Positions 46,479 to 55,509 of a stretch of DNA of 64,000 nucleotides are shown here, in pieces. The position numbers and the translations under genes were made by a program. The first letter of the stretch is position 1; every line of letters begins with the position of its first letter. Source of the stretch: an uncultured Prevotellaceae bacterium (lineage in GTDB: Bacteria > Bacteroidota > Bacteroidia > Bacteroidales > Bacteroidaceae); assembly GCA_947167515.1 (NCBI GenBank), contig CAMVIM010000017.1, forward strand, positions 1-64,000, in the 5' to 3' direction. A model generated the notes under the pieces. That model saw nothing but the letters and a program-made list of their open reading frames with translations, was not told the origin of the DNA and did not search any database.

Positions 46479-46952
46479 TCAGTTTTCCTTGCCAAAACTG
46501 ACTGTCACCTTGGCAGGCTTGTCGGCAGGCTGCCCATTCGTGTATCCTGGACGCCAGCGTGGCATACCCGTCACGATGTTGAAAGCCGCCGTGTCGAGCG
46601 TCGAACCAGCAGACTGGGTCACCTCGGCATTGTAGATGTTGCCCTTCTTGTCAACCATAAAGCTGACCACAACATCACCCTTGCCGCTCACACCCGAATG
46701 GAGCAGTTTCTTCTTCAGATAGGCCTGCAGGAACACTTCGCCACCAGGGAAAGAGGGGTCAGTATCACCCTGCACATTCGACGGTTCAGTCTTGGCCACA
46801 CTGTCGGCCACAGCACTCACCTGAGCGACTGCAGTATTGCGCGCCCCGAAACCTCTCGAACGCAGTTCTTCCATCTTTTCATTCACTTGGGCATTGGCTG
46901 CCAATGTCACGATGCTCATCAGGAGCACCAGCCACATTCTTCCATGTTTCAT
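46479..46952 (-). CDS. Periplasmic protein with a TonB C-terminal-like domain
   Basis: 157 residues: a signal peptide (LMSIVTLAANAQ), a short linker and a TonB C-terminal fold (FPGGEVFLQAYLKKKLLHSGVSGKGDVVVSFMVDKKGNIYNAEV; PRWRPGYTNGQP). It lacks the N-terminal membrane helix and proline-rich spacer of true TonB, so it is a soluble or secreted relative of unknown role. Divergent from the YpfJ-type gene. Confidence 0.82.
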   Translation of the reverse strand: MKHGRMWLVLLMSIVTLAANAQVNEKMEELRSRGFGARNTAVAQVSAVADSVAKTEPSNVQGDTDPSFPGGEVFLQAYLKKKLLHSGVSGKGDVVVSFMVDKKGNIYNAEVTQSAGSTLDTAAFNIVTGMPRWRPGYTNGQPADKPAKVTVSFGKEN

Positions 46953-47003
46953 AAGTCTTATCTCCTTTTATAAAAAACACCTTTTTTGTCACAATTGACG
47001 CGG

Positions 47004-47034
47004 CAAAGTTAACCACTTTCACCTGATTCAGCAA
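47004..47034 (-). promoter_or_regulatory. Promoter of the TonB-like gene
   Basis: Minus strand TAACTTTG (47004-47011) with TTGC (47031-47034) at 19 bases, the same -33 variant as the SusC promoter. Confidence 0.65.
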
Positions 47035-47085
47035 CTTCAACTACAAAATATTCACACTTTTTATGATAAAGTGGAAATATATTCC

Positions 47086-47093
47086 TAACTTTG
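47086..47093 (+). promoter_or_regulatory. -7 box of the YpfJ-type gene
   Basis: TAACTTTG, 38 bases before the ATG at 47132; no clear -33 box. Confidence 0.6.
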
Positions 47094-47131
47094 CATACTA
47101 CTTTTACTCTAAAGACTAAAAAACAACGATT

Positions 47132-48025
47132 ATGAAACTTGACGGACGAAGAGAAAGTTCCAACGTGGACGACCGCCGAGGTGGCGGAGGCTTCAAACTC
47201 GGTGGCAAGGGTGGACTTGGTATCGGTGCAGCCATCATCATTGGTTTAATCACCTATTTCATGACAGGCGACCTGAACCAGGCATTCCAAGTGGCCAGCA
47301 GTTCTGGCGACGTGACCAGTGTCATTGCGGGACAAGGCTCAAGCGGTGGTGGCGACTACCAGCCTACAGCCGAAGAGAAAGAGCTGGAGTCCTTTGCAAG
47401 GAAAGTGCTGGCCTCCACCGAAGATGTGTGGACTGCCGAATTTCAGAAACTGGGCAAGACCTACGAGCCACCCACACTGGTGTTCTTCAATGGTTCCGTA
47501 CAATCGGGATGTGGCGGTGCTTCAGCCAGCGTAGGCCCCTTCTACTGCTCTGCCGACCAGTGCGTCTATATCGACCTTTCGTTCTTCACCACCATGAAGT
47601 CATCGCTCGGTGCCGATGGCGACTTTGCCTACGCCTACGTCCTGGCTCATGAGGTAGGTCATCACGTGCAGCACCTGCTGGGCAACCTCGGCCGTGCTCA
47701 CAGCCAGATGTCCCAACTCTCCGAGAGCGAAGCCAACAAGGTGAGTGTGCAGATAGAATTGCAGGCCGATTGCTATGCCGGCATCTGGGCCTACCACGAG
47801 CAGCAAATGTTCGGTTCGCTCGAAGAGGGCGACCTCGAAGAAGCCATCAGCACCGCACAAGTCATCGGCGACGACTACCTGCAGAAGAAAGCCCAAGGCT
47901 ACACCGTGCCAGAGTCGTTCAACCACGGCACCAGCCAACAGCGCATGAAGTGGTTCAAGCGCGGCTTCACCACAGGCGACCTCTCGCAGGGCAATACTTT
48001 TGCCTATCGTTATGAAGATTTATAG
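47132..48025 (+). CDS. YpfJ-type membrane-bound zinc metallopeptidase
   Basis: 297 residues of the neutral zinc metallopeptidase family (PF04228 type). A charged N-terminus with DDRRGGGG, a membrane segment (about 29-45, GLGIGAAIIIGLITYFM), a linker, then the catalytic HEVGHHVQHLLG with QIELQADCYAGIWA and CGGASASVGPFYCSADQCVYIDLSFF. The family is widespread with little functional data. Complete; own promoter. Confidence 0.92.
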   Translation: MKLDGRRESSNVDDRRGGGGFKLGGKGGLGIGAAIIIGLITYFMTGDLNQAFQVASSSGDVTSVIAGQGSSGGGDYQPTAEEKELESFARKVLASTEDVWTAEFQKLGKTYEPPTLVFFNGSVQSGCGGASASVGPFYCSADQCVYIDLSFFTTMKSSLGADGDFAYAYVLAHEVGHHVQHLLGNLGRAHSQMSQLSESEANKVSVQIELQADCYAGIWAYHEQQMFGSLEEGDLEEAISTAQVIGDDYLQKKAQGYTVPESFNHGTSQQRMKWFKRGFTTGDLSQGNTFAYRYEDL

Positions 48026-48093
48026 TTTCTATAGTAGTCCCTATAAAAGTTCCACCAAAGAAAACAACTAATTCCAATAAAAACAAAAAAACA

Positions 48094-48801
48094 ATGGCAA
48101 ACTACAATTTAGAAGTTTCCTCAACCATCTCAACAGGTTGGGAATATGCGAAAAAGTATGGCCTTTTGGTCGCAGTAATCTACCTCGTTGTCAGCGTGGT
48201 GTCTGGGGGCTTGTCGAACATACTCGGCGCCAGCGTCAGTCCCGACGTTTACACTCAGATGGGTGAGGCTATGGGACGTGGCGACTGGGGTGAAGTGGCT
48301 CGATATGCACAGACGGTCAATGGTGGCTTCGGCTCTTCCGTTGCTTCATTCTTGGGTTCACTGGTGAGCATCATCGTCAGTGTAGCACTCTACAACCTTG
48401 CCCTTGGACTGATGAGCGGTCGCTTCACCGAAGTGACTTTCGATGCCTTTAAACTGCCAGCTCAGACCTATCTGAAGGTGGTGGCTGTGGAGCTGATTGC
48501 AGGCATCGCTCTGGCCATCTCCCTCTTCTTCTGTATCATCCCCTTCTTCTTCTTGGCTCCGCGCCTCATTTTGGCTCCAGTCTATCAGGTGGAGAATCCA
48601 GAAGCGGGGGTGATTGATAGCATCAAGGCGGCATGGAACATGACTTCAGACAACACCATTCCAATGCTGTTGTTGGGTCTTGCCATGGCGGGCATCCTCT
48701 TCGTCGGCTTCTGCTGTTGCTGTGTCGGTGTCTATTTCGCCGAAGCCATCGAGCTTTTCGTCCTTATCGCTGCCTACAACCAGCTGAAGAACAACCTTTA
48801 A
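48094..48801 (+). CDS. Multi-pass membrane protein, glycerophosphoryl/DUF975-like
   Basis: 235 residues with about four to five membrane helices (LLVAVIYLVVSVVSGG; FLGSLVSIIVSVALYNLALGLM; VVAVELIAGIALAISLFFCIIPFFFLA; MLLLGLAMAGILFVGFCCCCVGVYF). The pattern helix-YQVENPEAGVIDSIKAAWNMT-helix matches DUF975-like membrane proteins. A run of four cysteines (FCCCCV) in the last helix is unusual. Function unknown. Confidence 0.65.
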   Translation: MANYNLEVSSTISTGWEYAKKYGLLVAVIYLVVSVVSGGLSNILGASVSPDVYTQMGEAMGRGDWGEVARYAQTVNGGFGSSVASFLGSLVSIIVSVALYNLALGLMSGRFTEVTFDAFKLPAQTYLKVVAVELIAGIALAISLFFCIIPFFFLAPRLILAPVYQVENPEAGVIDSIKAAWNMTSDNTIPMLLLGLAMAGILFVGFCCCCVGVYFAEAIELFVLIAAYNQLKNNL

Positions 48802-48823
48802 TAAGAAACAAATGCCGAGGAAC

Positions 48824-50653
48824 ATGGAGAAGAAGAACAATCTATACACACGCCTTCTCATCGCCGTCATCATGATGGCGATGGGAAGCGCAGGTTGGGC
48901 TGGGACAAGGACTGATGTACTCACACCTACTGCTATCGGTTCTTATAGCTCTTATACATCATGGTCTGGCAAGACCTTTGAATCCACAGCAGTTTATGCG
49001 GGAATGACCAATGGGTCTTTGTATATAAGCATAAGGCAGACCAACAATAATTCTGGCATTGTCACCACCACATCGGGAGGAAATGCAAGAAAAGTCACCG
49101 TGAGTTGGGGAAATATGGAAACGGATAAAGAGCGAGTTATTAACATTTATGGGAAAAATTCCAAGTATTCAACTCCTACCGACCTCTTCTCCACCACAAA
49201 ATCCACTCAAGGAACACTCTTGGGAACTCTAAAATATGGCACATCCACGTCACTGACTATTAGTGGCGATTACGCATTTATCGGCATCCGAGTGGGAGGA
49301 GAGTACACTGTAAATCTTTCTCAAATCTCCATCGAATGGGAAAAGAGCACCTATATCGACACTCCCACCAAGACGCTCACCACAACCACATTCCCCCAAA
49401 ATTCCTACACCTTGCTATGGGGAGATTCTTTCGATGCACCCACAGCCACTGTGACTGCCAATGATGACCCCGTCAGCAGCCCTGCTGTCACGTATGAAAG
49501 CAGCGACCAAAGCATCGCCACGGTAAATGCCTCGACAGGCGAAGTGGAACCCCGAGCTGCCGGTGTTGTCACCATCACCGCCACATACGCAGGGAACGAT
49601 ACTTATCAGGAGAGTTCCGCGTCTTACACGCTCAACATACAAGAATCTCTCACCTCCACATGGACTGCCGCTTCACTTGGCTACACCGAAAACACAAACG
49701 TGGAGACGGTAACGAACGAAGGAGACCTCATCTGCATCACCTTTGCACAAGGAAATGGAGATAAACAACCTGCTTATGTCCTCTCTTCTTCAGCAATAGA
49801 AAATAAAACCATCAAGTTTGAACGATACAACGAACTTTCTCTTGCGGCCAAGGAAGGCTATGCCATCAGCGGCATCACCATCCATTATCAAAGTGGAAGC
49901 CACACCTTCACCCCCTCCATCGGTTCTTATAGCGTGGCATCGAGCACCAACGACTGGATTGGCACATGGACAGGCTGCTCTCCCCACGTCACCCTCACCA
50001 ACACCTCTGGCATCCGTCTCTTCATCAGCAGCATCACTGCCTCCTACATCAAACTGGCTGAAGCAGGCACCGTCACCGTGACCGACGCAGGGGCAGCCAC
50101 CTATTGTCCTACGGGCGGCCAGCCCGTCGTGGTGGGCGATGGCACCCTCACCCAAATCATCACAGGAGTCAAAGACGGTGTAGTGACCGAAGAGAACATC
50201 CCCATTGTGCCCACTGGCACCGGCGTGATGCTCCACGGAGAAGGCACCTACAAGTGCTACACCAACACTCGCCTCTCCACACCAGCCATCACCACCAACT
50301 ATCTCGTGGGAGTGACCTCTGCAGGCTACGTTCCCGTCGATTCCTATGCCCTGCAATACCAAGATAAAGATGGTCTCGGATTCTACCCTGTGGAGACGGA
50401 GAACTACACCCCCATCAGTGCAGGCAAGGCCTACCTGACCCTTCCCAAGGAACATCAGGCCAACTTGCGCCCCCTCTTCTTCACCCAAGACGATGCCGAC
50501 CGTAGCGCCACAGGACTCCAACCCACACGCTTTGACAGCCACTCCGCAACCACTTTCTACAATCTCAATGGTCTGCCGTTGAAAGCTCCTCAGAAAGGCA
50601 TCAGCATCATGCGCAGGGCCGACGGCACCATTCGCAAAGTGGTGACACCATAA
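48824..50653 (+). CDS. Secreted Big-domain protein with T9SS-like tail
   Basis: 609 residues from this ATG (an ATG at 48812 would add four). Signal peptide MEKKNNLYTRLLIAVIMMAMGSAGWA. Two beta-rich choice-of-anchor-like domains (about 25-175 and 275-410) flank a bacterial Ig-like Big_2 domain (about 185-270, SSPAVTYESSDQSIATVNASTGEV). The end has the same kind of domain as the 1649-residue protein (YLTLP...NLRPLFF), then a tail (TFYNLNGLPLK...KGISIMRR). A probable surface or released protein of unknown ligand. It begins 22 bases after the membrane protein. Confidence 0.75.
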   Translation: MEKKNNLYTRLLIAVIMMAMGSAGWAGTRTDVLTPTAIGSYSSYTSWSGKTFESTAVYAGMTNGSLYISIRQTNNNSGIVTTTSGGNARKVTVSWGNMETDKERVINIYGKNSKYSTPTDLFSTTKSTQGTLLGTLKYGTSTSLTISGDYAFIGIRVGGEYTVNLSQISIEWEKSTYIDTPTKTLTTTTFPQNSYTLLWGDSFDAPTATVTANDDPVSSPAVTYESSDQSIATVNASTGEVEPRAAGVVTITATYAGNDTYQESSASYTLNIQESLTSTWTAASLGYTENTNVETVTNEGDLICITFAQGNGDKQPAYVLSSSAIENKTIKFERYNELSLAAKEGYAISGITIHYQSGSHTFTPSIGSYSVASSTNDWIGTWTGCSPHVTLTNTSGIRLFISSITASYIKLAEAGTVTVTDAGAATYCPTGGQPVVVGDGTLTQIITGVKDGVVTEENIPIVPTGTGVMLHGEGTYKCYTNTRLSTPAITTNYLVGVTSAGYVPVDSYALQYQDKDGLGFYPVETENYTPISAGKAYLTLPKEHQANLRPLFFTQDDADRSATGLQPTRFDSHSATTFYNLNGLPLKAPQKGISIMRRADGTIRKVVTP

Positions 50654-50676
50654 CCTTTCCCCATTCATCACACCTC

Positions 50677-51630
50677 ATGACCGTATCTGAACTCATCAAT
50701 AAGACCGACCGCACCGCCTTCTCCTTCGAAGTGCTGCCACCCCTCAAAGGAACTGGCACAGCAGCCCTTTTCAGCACCATCGACACGCTGAAAGAGTTCC
50801 AGCCCGAATATATCAACATCACCACCCACCGTAGCGAATACATCTACGTGGAACAGCCCGATGGCACCTACATCCGTCAGTTTGTGCGCCGCCGCCCCGG
50901 CACCATCGCCGTGGCCAGCGCCATCATGCAGCGCTATGGCATCAAGGTCGTGCCCCACGTCGTGGTGAGCGGCATGACCAAGGAAGACATCGAGTACATG
51001 CTCCTCGACCTCCAGTTCCTCGGCATCAAGGACATCCTCGTGCTACGTGGCGACAAGGCCAAGGACGAAGCCCGCTTCCAGCCCACGAAGGACGGCTATG
51101 CCCATGCCACCGAACTCATCGAGCAGGTCAACCGCTTCAACCAAGGCTACTTCATCGATGGCACCCCCATCAAAAGCCCTGGCACCCCCTTCTCATTCGG
51201 CGTGGCAGCCTATCCTGAGAAGCACGAAGAAGCCCCCAACCTCGATTTCGACCTTCAGATACTCCGCCAGAAGCAAGACCTCGGTGCCGACTATGCCGTC
51301 ACCCAAATCTTCTACGACAACCAGAAATACTTCCAGTTCGTAGAACGTGCCCGTCAGGCAGGCATCACCATCCCCATCATTCCAGGCATCAAGCCCATGG
51401 CCAAACTCAGCCAGTTCAGCGTCCTGCCCAAGACCTTCCACCTCGACCTTCCCGAAGCCCTCTCCCACGAGATGGAACGCTGCACCACCGATGCCCAAAT
51501 CAAGCAACTCGGCATCGAGTGGGGCATTGCCCAATGCCGCGAACTCATGGCCCACCACGTGCCCAGCCTCCACTTCTACACCATGGGAGCCACCGACAGC
51601 ATCCGCCAAATAGCCGAGAAAATCTACTAG
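50677..51630 (+). CDS. metF: 5,10-Methylenetetrahydrofolate reductase
   Basis: FAD enzyme making 5-methyl-THF for methionine synthesis. 317 residues, family length. Motifs: FSFEVLPPLKG at the N-terminus (catalytic Glu), PHVVVSGMTKEDIEYMLLDLQFLGIKDILVLRGD, FSFGVAAYPEKHEEAPN, GADYAVTQIFYD and IPIIPGIKPM. Starts 23 bases after the Big-domain gene and precedes holB by 23 bases. Confidence 0.97.
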   Translation: MTVSELINKTDRTAFSFEVLPPLKGTGTAALFSTIDTLKEFQPEYINITTHRSEYIYVEQPDGTYIRQFVRRRPGTIAVASAIMQRYGIKVVPHVVVSGMTKEDIEYMLLDLQFLGIKDILVLRGDKAKDEARFQPTKDGYAHATELIEQVNRFNQGYFIDGTPIKSPGTPFSFGVAAYPEKHEEAPNLDFDLQILRQKQDLGADYAVTQIFYDNQKYFQFVERARQAGITIPIIPGIKPMAKLSQFSVLPKTFHLDLPEALSHEMERCTTDAQIKQLGIEWGIAQCRELMAHHVPSLHFYTMGATDSIRQIAEKIY

Positions 51631-51653
51631 AACTCCTGGGAAATCCTTAAAAA

Positions 51654-52745
51654 ATGACCTTCGACCAAATCATAGGACAGACCGCCATCAAGCAGCACCT
51701 GCTCAGCGAACACCAGCAGGGACGCATCCCCCATGCCCTCATGCTTCACGGTCCCGAAGGTAACGGCGCACTCCCCCTCGCACTGGCCTACGCCCAGCTC
51801 CTGCTCGGCAACAGCCCCATGGCTGAAAAGCTCCAGCACCCCGACCTCCACTTCGCCTTCCCCATCTACAAGAAGGTGAGCGGCAAGGACTCCTACTGCG
51901 ACGACTTCCTGAGTCCCTGGCGCGAACTCCTTCTCACCAAGCCCTACTTCGGCATGCCCGAATGGATGGACATGGCAGGAGCCGACAACCAGCAACTCGT
52001 CATCTATGCCAACGAGAGCGACGCCATCCTGCGCAAGCTCAGCCTCAAAGCCAGTCAAGGAGGCTACAAAGTCATGATCATCTGGCTGCCCGAGAAGATG
52101 AACACCGAGTGCGCCAACAAACTCCTCAAACTCCTCGAAGAGCCACCCGCACAGACCGTCTTCCTCCTTGTCAGCGAACAGCCCGACCGAGTGCTGCAGA
52201 CCATCCGCAGCCGCACACAGATGATGGCAGTGCCCCCACTCTCCGAGACCGACATCGAGCAAACCCTCATCGACCGCTACGCCGTCCTTCCAGCCGAAGC
52301 ACACCGCATCGCCCGCTCCTGCGAAGGCAACATGGCACAAGCCCTCCGCACCATCACCTCTGGCAGTGACAACGACTACTACTTCGAACTCTTCGTCGAA
52401 CTCATGCGCCTCGCCTATGCGCGGAAGGTCAAAGAGATGAAGCTCTGGAGCGAACGCGTTGCCGGCATGGGGCGCGAACGTATTAAGGCCTTCCTCGACT
52501 ACAGCCAGCGCATGATACGCGAAAACTTCATCTACAACTTCCAGCGCCACGACCAGCTCAACTATATGACCGAGGCTGAAACCCAGTTCGCCGTCCGCTT
52601 CGCCCCCTTCATCAACGAGCGCAACGTCATCGGCATCATGGACGAACTCTCCCTCGCCCAACGCGACATCGGCCAGAACACCAACGCCAAAATCGTCCTC
52701 TTCGACTTCGCCCTCAAAATGATAGTCCTCATCAAAAACCGATAA
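51654..52745 (+). CDS. holB: DNA polymerase III delta-prime-type clamp loader subunit
   Basis: 363 residues of the AAA+ clamp loader family. IIGQTAIKQHLLSEHQQGRIPHALMLHGPEGNG carries a Walker A-like site that lacks the lysine, as is usual for delta-prime. KMNTECANKLLKLLEEPPAQTVFLLVSEQPDRVLQTIRSR is the classic sensor/SRC-like block (here TIRSRTQ). Loads the sliding clamp in the cytoplasm. Followed by ricT after 15 bases. Confidence 0.93.
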   Translation: MTFDQIIGQTAIKQHLLSEHQQGRIPHALMLHGPEGNGALPLALAYAQLLLGNSPMAEKLQHPDLHFAFPIYKKVSGKDSYCDDFLSPWRELLLTKPYFGMPEWMDMAGADNQQLVIYANESDAILRKLSLKASQGGYKVMIIWLPEKMNTECANKLLKLLEEPPAQTVFLLVSEQPDRVLQTIRSRTQMMAVPPLSETDIEQTLIDRYAVLPAEAHRIARSCEGNMAQALRTITSGSDNDYYFELFVELMRLAYARKVKEMKLWSERVAGMGRERIKAFLDYSQRMIRENFIYNFQRHDQLNYMTEAETQFAVRFAPFINERNVIGIMDELSLAQRDIGQNTNAKIVLFDFALKMIVLIKNR

Positions 52746-52760
52746 TAAAAAACAACCAAT

Positions 52761-53891
52761 ATGACAGAATTCAAATGCGGAAACTGCACAGGCAACATCA
52801 GCCATCAAGGCTGCAGCCGCCACGCAGATAAACTCAACACCTACGACTGGATGGCAGACCTGCCCGACAACGCCGAAGCCTGCAACATCGTCGAAGTACA
52901 GTTCAAGCCGCCACGCAAAGGCTACTACATCAACGCCAATAACCTCCCCCTCGAAAAAGGCGACATCGTAGCCGTCGAGGCCAGCCCTGGCCACGACATC
53001 GGCACCGTCACCATGACCGGACGACTCGTGCCCCTCCAAGTGAAGAAAGCCAACCTCAAGCCCGGCACCGAACTCAAGAAAATCTACCGCAAGGCACGGC
53101 AAGCCGACCTCGACAAGTTCGAAGAAGCCAAGAAGCGCGAACATGAGACCATGATAGAGAGCCGCCAGATAGCCCTCCACCTCGGTCTGCAAATGAAAAT
53201 AGGCGACGTAGAATACCAAGGCGACGGCAACAAGGCCATCTTCTATTACATTGCCGACCAGCGCGTCGATTTCCGCGAACTCATCAAAGTGCTTGCCGAC
53301 CGTTTCCATGTGCGCATCGAAATGAAGCAAATCGGTGCCCGTCAGGAAGCCGGACGCATCGGAGGCATCGGCCCCTGCGGACGCGAACTCTGCTGCGCCA
53401 CCTGGATGACCAACTTCACCAGCGTCAGCACCGCCGCCGCCCGCTTTCAGGACCTCTCACTCAACCCACAGAAACTCGCCGGACAATGCGCCAAACTCAA
53501 GTGCTGCATGAACTACGAAGTGGATCAGTACATGGAATCCCTCAAGCGACTCCCCTCGCGCGAAATCACCCTCCACACCCAAGACAGCGAATACTTCTTC
53601 TTTAAGGCCGACATCCTCGCCCATCGCATCACCTATTCCACCGACAAGAAAATCCTTGTCGGCGAACAGACCATCAGCGCCCACCGCGCCTTCGAAGTCA
53701 TACAGATGAACCGCAACGGACAGAAGCCCGCCTCCCTGACCGAGGAAAGCAACGCACCCGAACCCGTTTCGCGCGACATCCTCAGCCAAGACAACATCAA
53801 CCGCTTCGACAGTGCCAACAAGAAACGCAAGAAGAAGAAAGCCAAGAAGCCCAACGGCAACGGAACACCCAACCCACAGAAACAGCTATGA
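52761..53891 (+). CDS. ricT: RicT/PSP1-domain protein
   Basis: 376 residues. PSP1 domain with N-terminal CGNCTGNISHQGC and the cysteine clusters GPCGRELCCATW and QCAKLKCCMNYE, which in Bacillus RicT help hold Fe-S clusters in the RicAFT (Y) complex. The C-terminus is a lysine-rich tail (KKRKKKKAKKPNGNG). The gene order holB-ricT-gldH is typical of Bacteroidales. Its stop overlaps the gldH start in ATGA. Confidence 0.93.
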   Translation: MTEFKCGNCTGNISHQGCSRHADKLNTYDWMADLPDNAEACNIVEVQFKPPRKGYYINANNLPLEKGDIVAVEASPGHDIGTVTMTGRLVPLQVKKANLKPGTELKKIYRKARQADLDKFEEAKKREHETMIESRQIALHLGLQMKIGDVEYQGDGNKAIFYYIADQRVDFRELIKVLADRFHVRIEMKQIGARQEAGRIGGIGPCGRELCCATWMTNFTSVSTAAARFQDLSLNPQKLAGQCAKLKCCMNYEVDQYMESLKRLPSREITLHTQDSEYFFFKADILAHRITYSTDKKILVGEQTISAHRAFEVIQMNRNGQKPASLTEESNAPEPVSRDILSQDNINRFDSANKKRKKKKAKKPNGNGTPNPQKQL

Positions 53892-54376
53892 CTCACCGTC
53901 ACAACGCCATCCCATTTCCCCTCCATACCTCCCTTTTCTTTCCCCTCACCCTCCTCATCGTCCTGACCTTCCTCACGGCCTGTCAGAACCCACCCTACCA
54001 CGCAGAGTATCGCGACCTGCCCCACCACCAGTGGGACAGTCGCGACACCCTCGCCTTCACCCTCCCCACACCCGCCTCCGACACCACCCTCACCCTCACC
54101 CTCGCCCTTCGCACCACCAACGCCATCACCACACGCGCCATCACCACACGACTCCACATCCAGCGCGACGGCAGACCCCTCTCCACCATCCCCCTCACCA
54201 TCCCCCTCTACGACGACCAGCAGCACCCCCTCGGCACAGGATTCCCCATCATCGAGAACCACGCCACCCTCCCCCTCACCCTCCAAGCCAACCACCGCTA
54301 CACTCTCCTGCTCACCCACCACACCCGTCTCAATCCCCTTCCCCACATTCACTCCATCGGTGTTCTCCTCGAATGA
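53888..54376 (+). CDS. gldH: GldH-type gliding-motility lipoprotein
   Basis: 162 residues with lipobox LTAC (near residue 32) preceded by an unusually long N-terminus. The mature start YHAEYRDLPHHQWDSRDTLAFTLP is the GldH pattern. The protein is strikingly rich in threonine, leucine and histidine, from C-rich codons. GldH belongs to the gliding/T9SS accessory set in Bacteroidetes, also in non-motile species. Translationally coupled to ricT. Confidence 0.82.
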   Translation: MTHRHNAIPFPLHTSLFFPLTLLIVLTFLTACQNPPYHAEYRDLPHHQWDSRDTLAFTLPTPASDTTLTLTLALRTTNAITTRAITTRLHIQRDGRPLSTIPLTIPLYDDQQHPLGTGFPIIENHATLPLTLQANHRYTLLLTHHTRLNPLPHIHSIGVLLE

Positions 54377-54400
54377 ACACCCCCATTTCCACCCTACGTG

Positions 54401-54493
54401 CAACGCCGTTGCATATTCAATTTGTACGCCACACCATATACAATTAGTACGACGTACCTATTGCAATGTGTACGACGTTCCATTTCCACCCCC
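54401..54493. repeat. Intergenic repeat of 23-bp units, copy 2
   Basis: 28-base lead identical to 7823-7850, then 23-base units at 54429-54451 and 54452-54474 and a partial unit starting ACGTTCCATTT. Between here and the -7 box at 54619 the DNA is AT-rich with no further feature that I see. Confidence 0.75.
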
Positions 54494-54618
54494 ACCTCCT
54501 GCCATTTCTGCCTTCAATTTCATACATTTTTTGACTTTCTCTGTTAAAAATACTTAAATATCGCTCTTTTTCTCTATCTTCCCCACCTCCACCCTTAAAA
54601 TAATAAAATAAATAATGT

Positions 54619-54626
54619 ATCTTTGC
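54619..54626 (+). promoter_or_regulatory. -7 box of the small ORF/GNAT pair
   Basis: TATCTTTG; predicted transcript start near 54633, which excludes an earlier in-frame start and supports the ATG at 54678 behind an AAGGACAAG-type ribosome site. No -33 TTTG. Confidence 0.6.
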
Positions 54627-54677
54627 CATGAAATATGGAGAAAGAAAAAAGTGCATAGTGAAACGAAAGGACAAGAT

Positions 54678-54839
54678 ATGGCAACAGCAATAAGACCCAT
54701 CCCGACACTCCACGGTGTTGAAGCGAGAGACTTTGAGGCCGAGGCACAAAAAGTGGAGATGCATCCAGGCACACTGAAAATGAGCCCGGATGCCGTTGGT
54801 GCATACGATAAGATGTTGAAAGAAGCCAGATTACGATGA
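54678..54839 (+). CDS. Small antitoxin-like protein preceding a GNAT enzyme
   Basis: 53 residues (MATAIRPIPTLHGVEARDFEAEA...YDKMLKEARLR), charged and mostly helical after a short extended start. No HTH is obvious. Its stop overlaps the acetyltransferase start (ATGA), and the pair has its own promoter. This is the layout of GNAT-type toxin-antitoxin modules, in which the small upstream protein neutralises the enzyme. That role is inferred from organisation only. Confidence 0.65.
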   Translation: MATAIRPIPTLHGVEARDFEAEAQKVEMHPGTLKMSPDAVGAYDKMLKEARLR

Positions 54840-55435
54840 CTGCGGAAGAATTTGAAAGGCTGTACTTCATAGACGAGCTTGCTCCCAATAGTTTTATTGA
54901 TTCGGAACCCTTCACTTGTGGGGTGGACGATTTAGATGAGTTTTTCACGAAAGATTCCTTTTTGAATCAGAACAAACTGTTGGGTAAAACATACCTATTT
55001 CGTTCGAAAGAGACCCCGACAACCATTGTTGCGGCCATCACCTTGTCAAATGACAGCATCCGTCTTAACAACAAGATAAAGAGTGAAGACGTTACGGTGT
55101 TTTTAGATGACACGGAACTATCAGAAAAGAGATTGAAACGGTATCCAGGGGTGCTGATAGGTCGTTTGGCCATTAACATACAATATGCTGGACAGGGAAT
55201 AGGAACTGAAGTGATGAATTTTGTCAAGTACTGGTTTCGGAATGGCAACAAAACAGGCTGTAGATTCCTGATTGTGGATGCGCTCAATACGCCAAGCACA
55301 CTGCGCTACTACGAGAAGAACGGATTCCGATACCTTATCAGTGACGAACGGTCAGAGGCAAAATACATGGAGATAGGAATGGGACGGTTGCCTCTTCACA
55401 CACGTCTAATGTACTTTGACTTGCTACACTTGTAG
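54836..55435 (+). CDS. GNAT-family N-acetyltransferase
   Basis: 199 residues. Acetyl-CoA-binding core LIGRLAINIQYAGQGIGTEVMNFVKYWF (Q-x-x-G-x-G) followed by CRFLIVDALNTPSTLRYYEKNGFRYL. The N-terminal half (FTCGVDDLDEFFTKDSFLNQNKLLGKTYLF) resembles that of GNAT toxins such as TacT/AtaT relatives, which acetylate aminoacyl-tRNA, but also that of ordinary acetyltransferases. Codon use is more A/T-rich than the genes on the left, which could mean recent acquisition. Confidence 0.8.
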   Translation: MTAEEFERLYFIDELAPNSFIDSEPFTCGVDDLDEFFTKDSFLNQNKLLGKTYLFRSKETPTTIVAAITLSNDSIRLNNKIKSEDVTVFLDDTELSEKRLKRYPGVLIGRLAINIQYAGQGIGTEVMNFVKYWFRNGNKTGCRFLIVDALNTPSTLRYYEKNGFRYLISDERSEAKYMEIGMGRLPLHTRLMYFDLLHL

Positions 55436-55509
55436 CCCCATCAACCCAAAACATTCAACAACAAATTCAACTTTATATAAATTTATTATTAACTTAATTT
55501 ACTAACAAA

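Noticed and set aside
50654-50676. SAM riboswitch before metF
   Set aside because: Only 23 bases separate metF from the upstream gene, too short for a riboswitch.
51627-53330. 567-codon open frame antisense to holB and ricT
   Set aside because: Spans two real genes in opposite sense, composition rich in V/E/F/H as expected of a shadow frame; no start or promoter signal.
54401-54493. tRNA or small structured RNA gene
   Set aside because: No cloverleaf or TTC arm; structure comes from repeated 23-base units.
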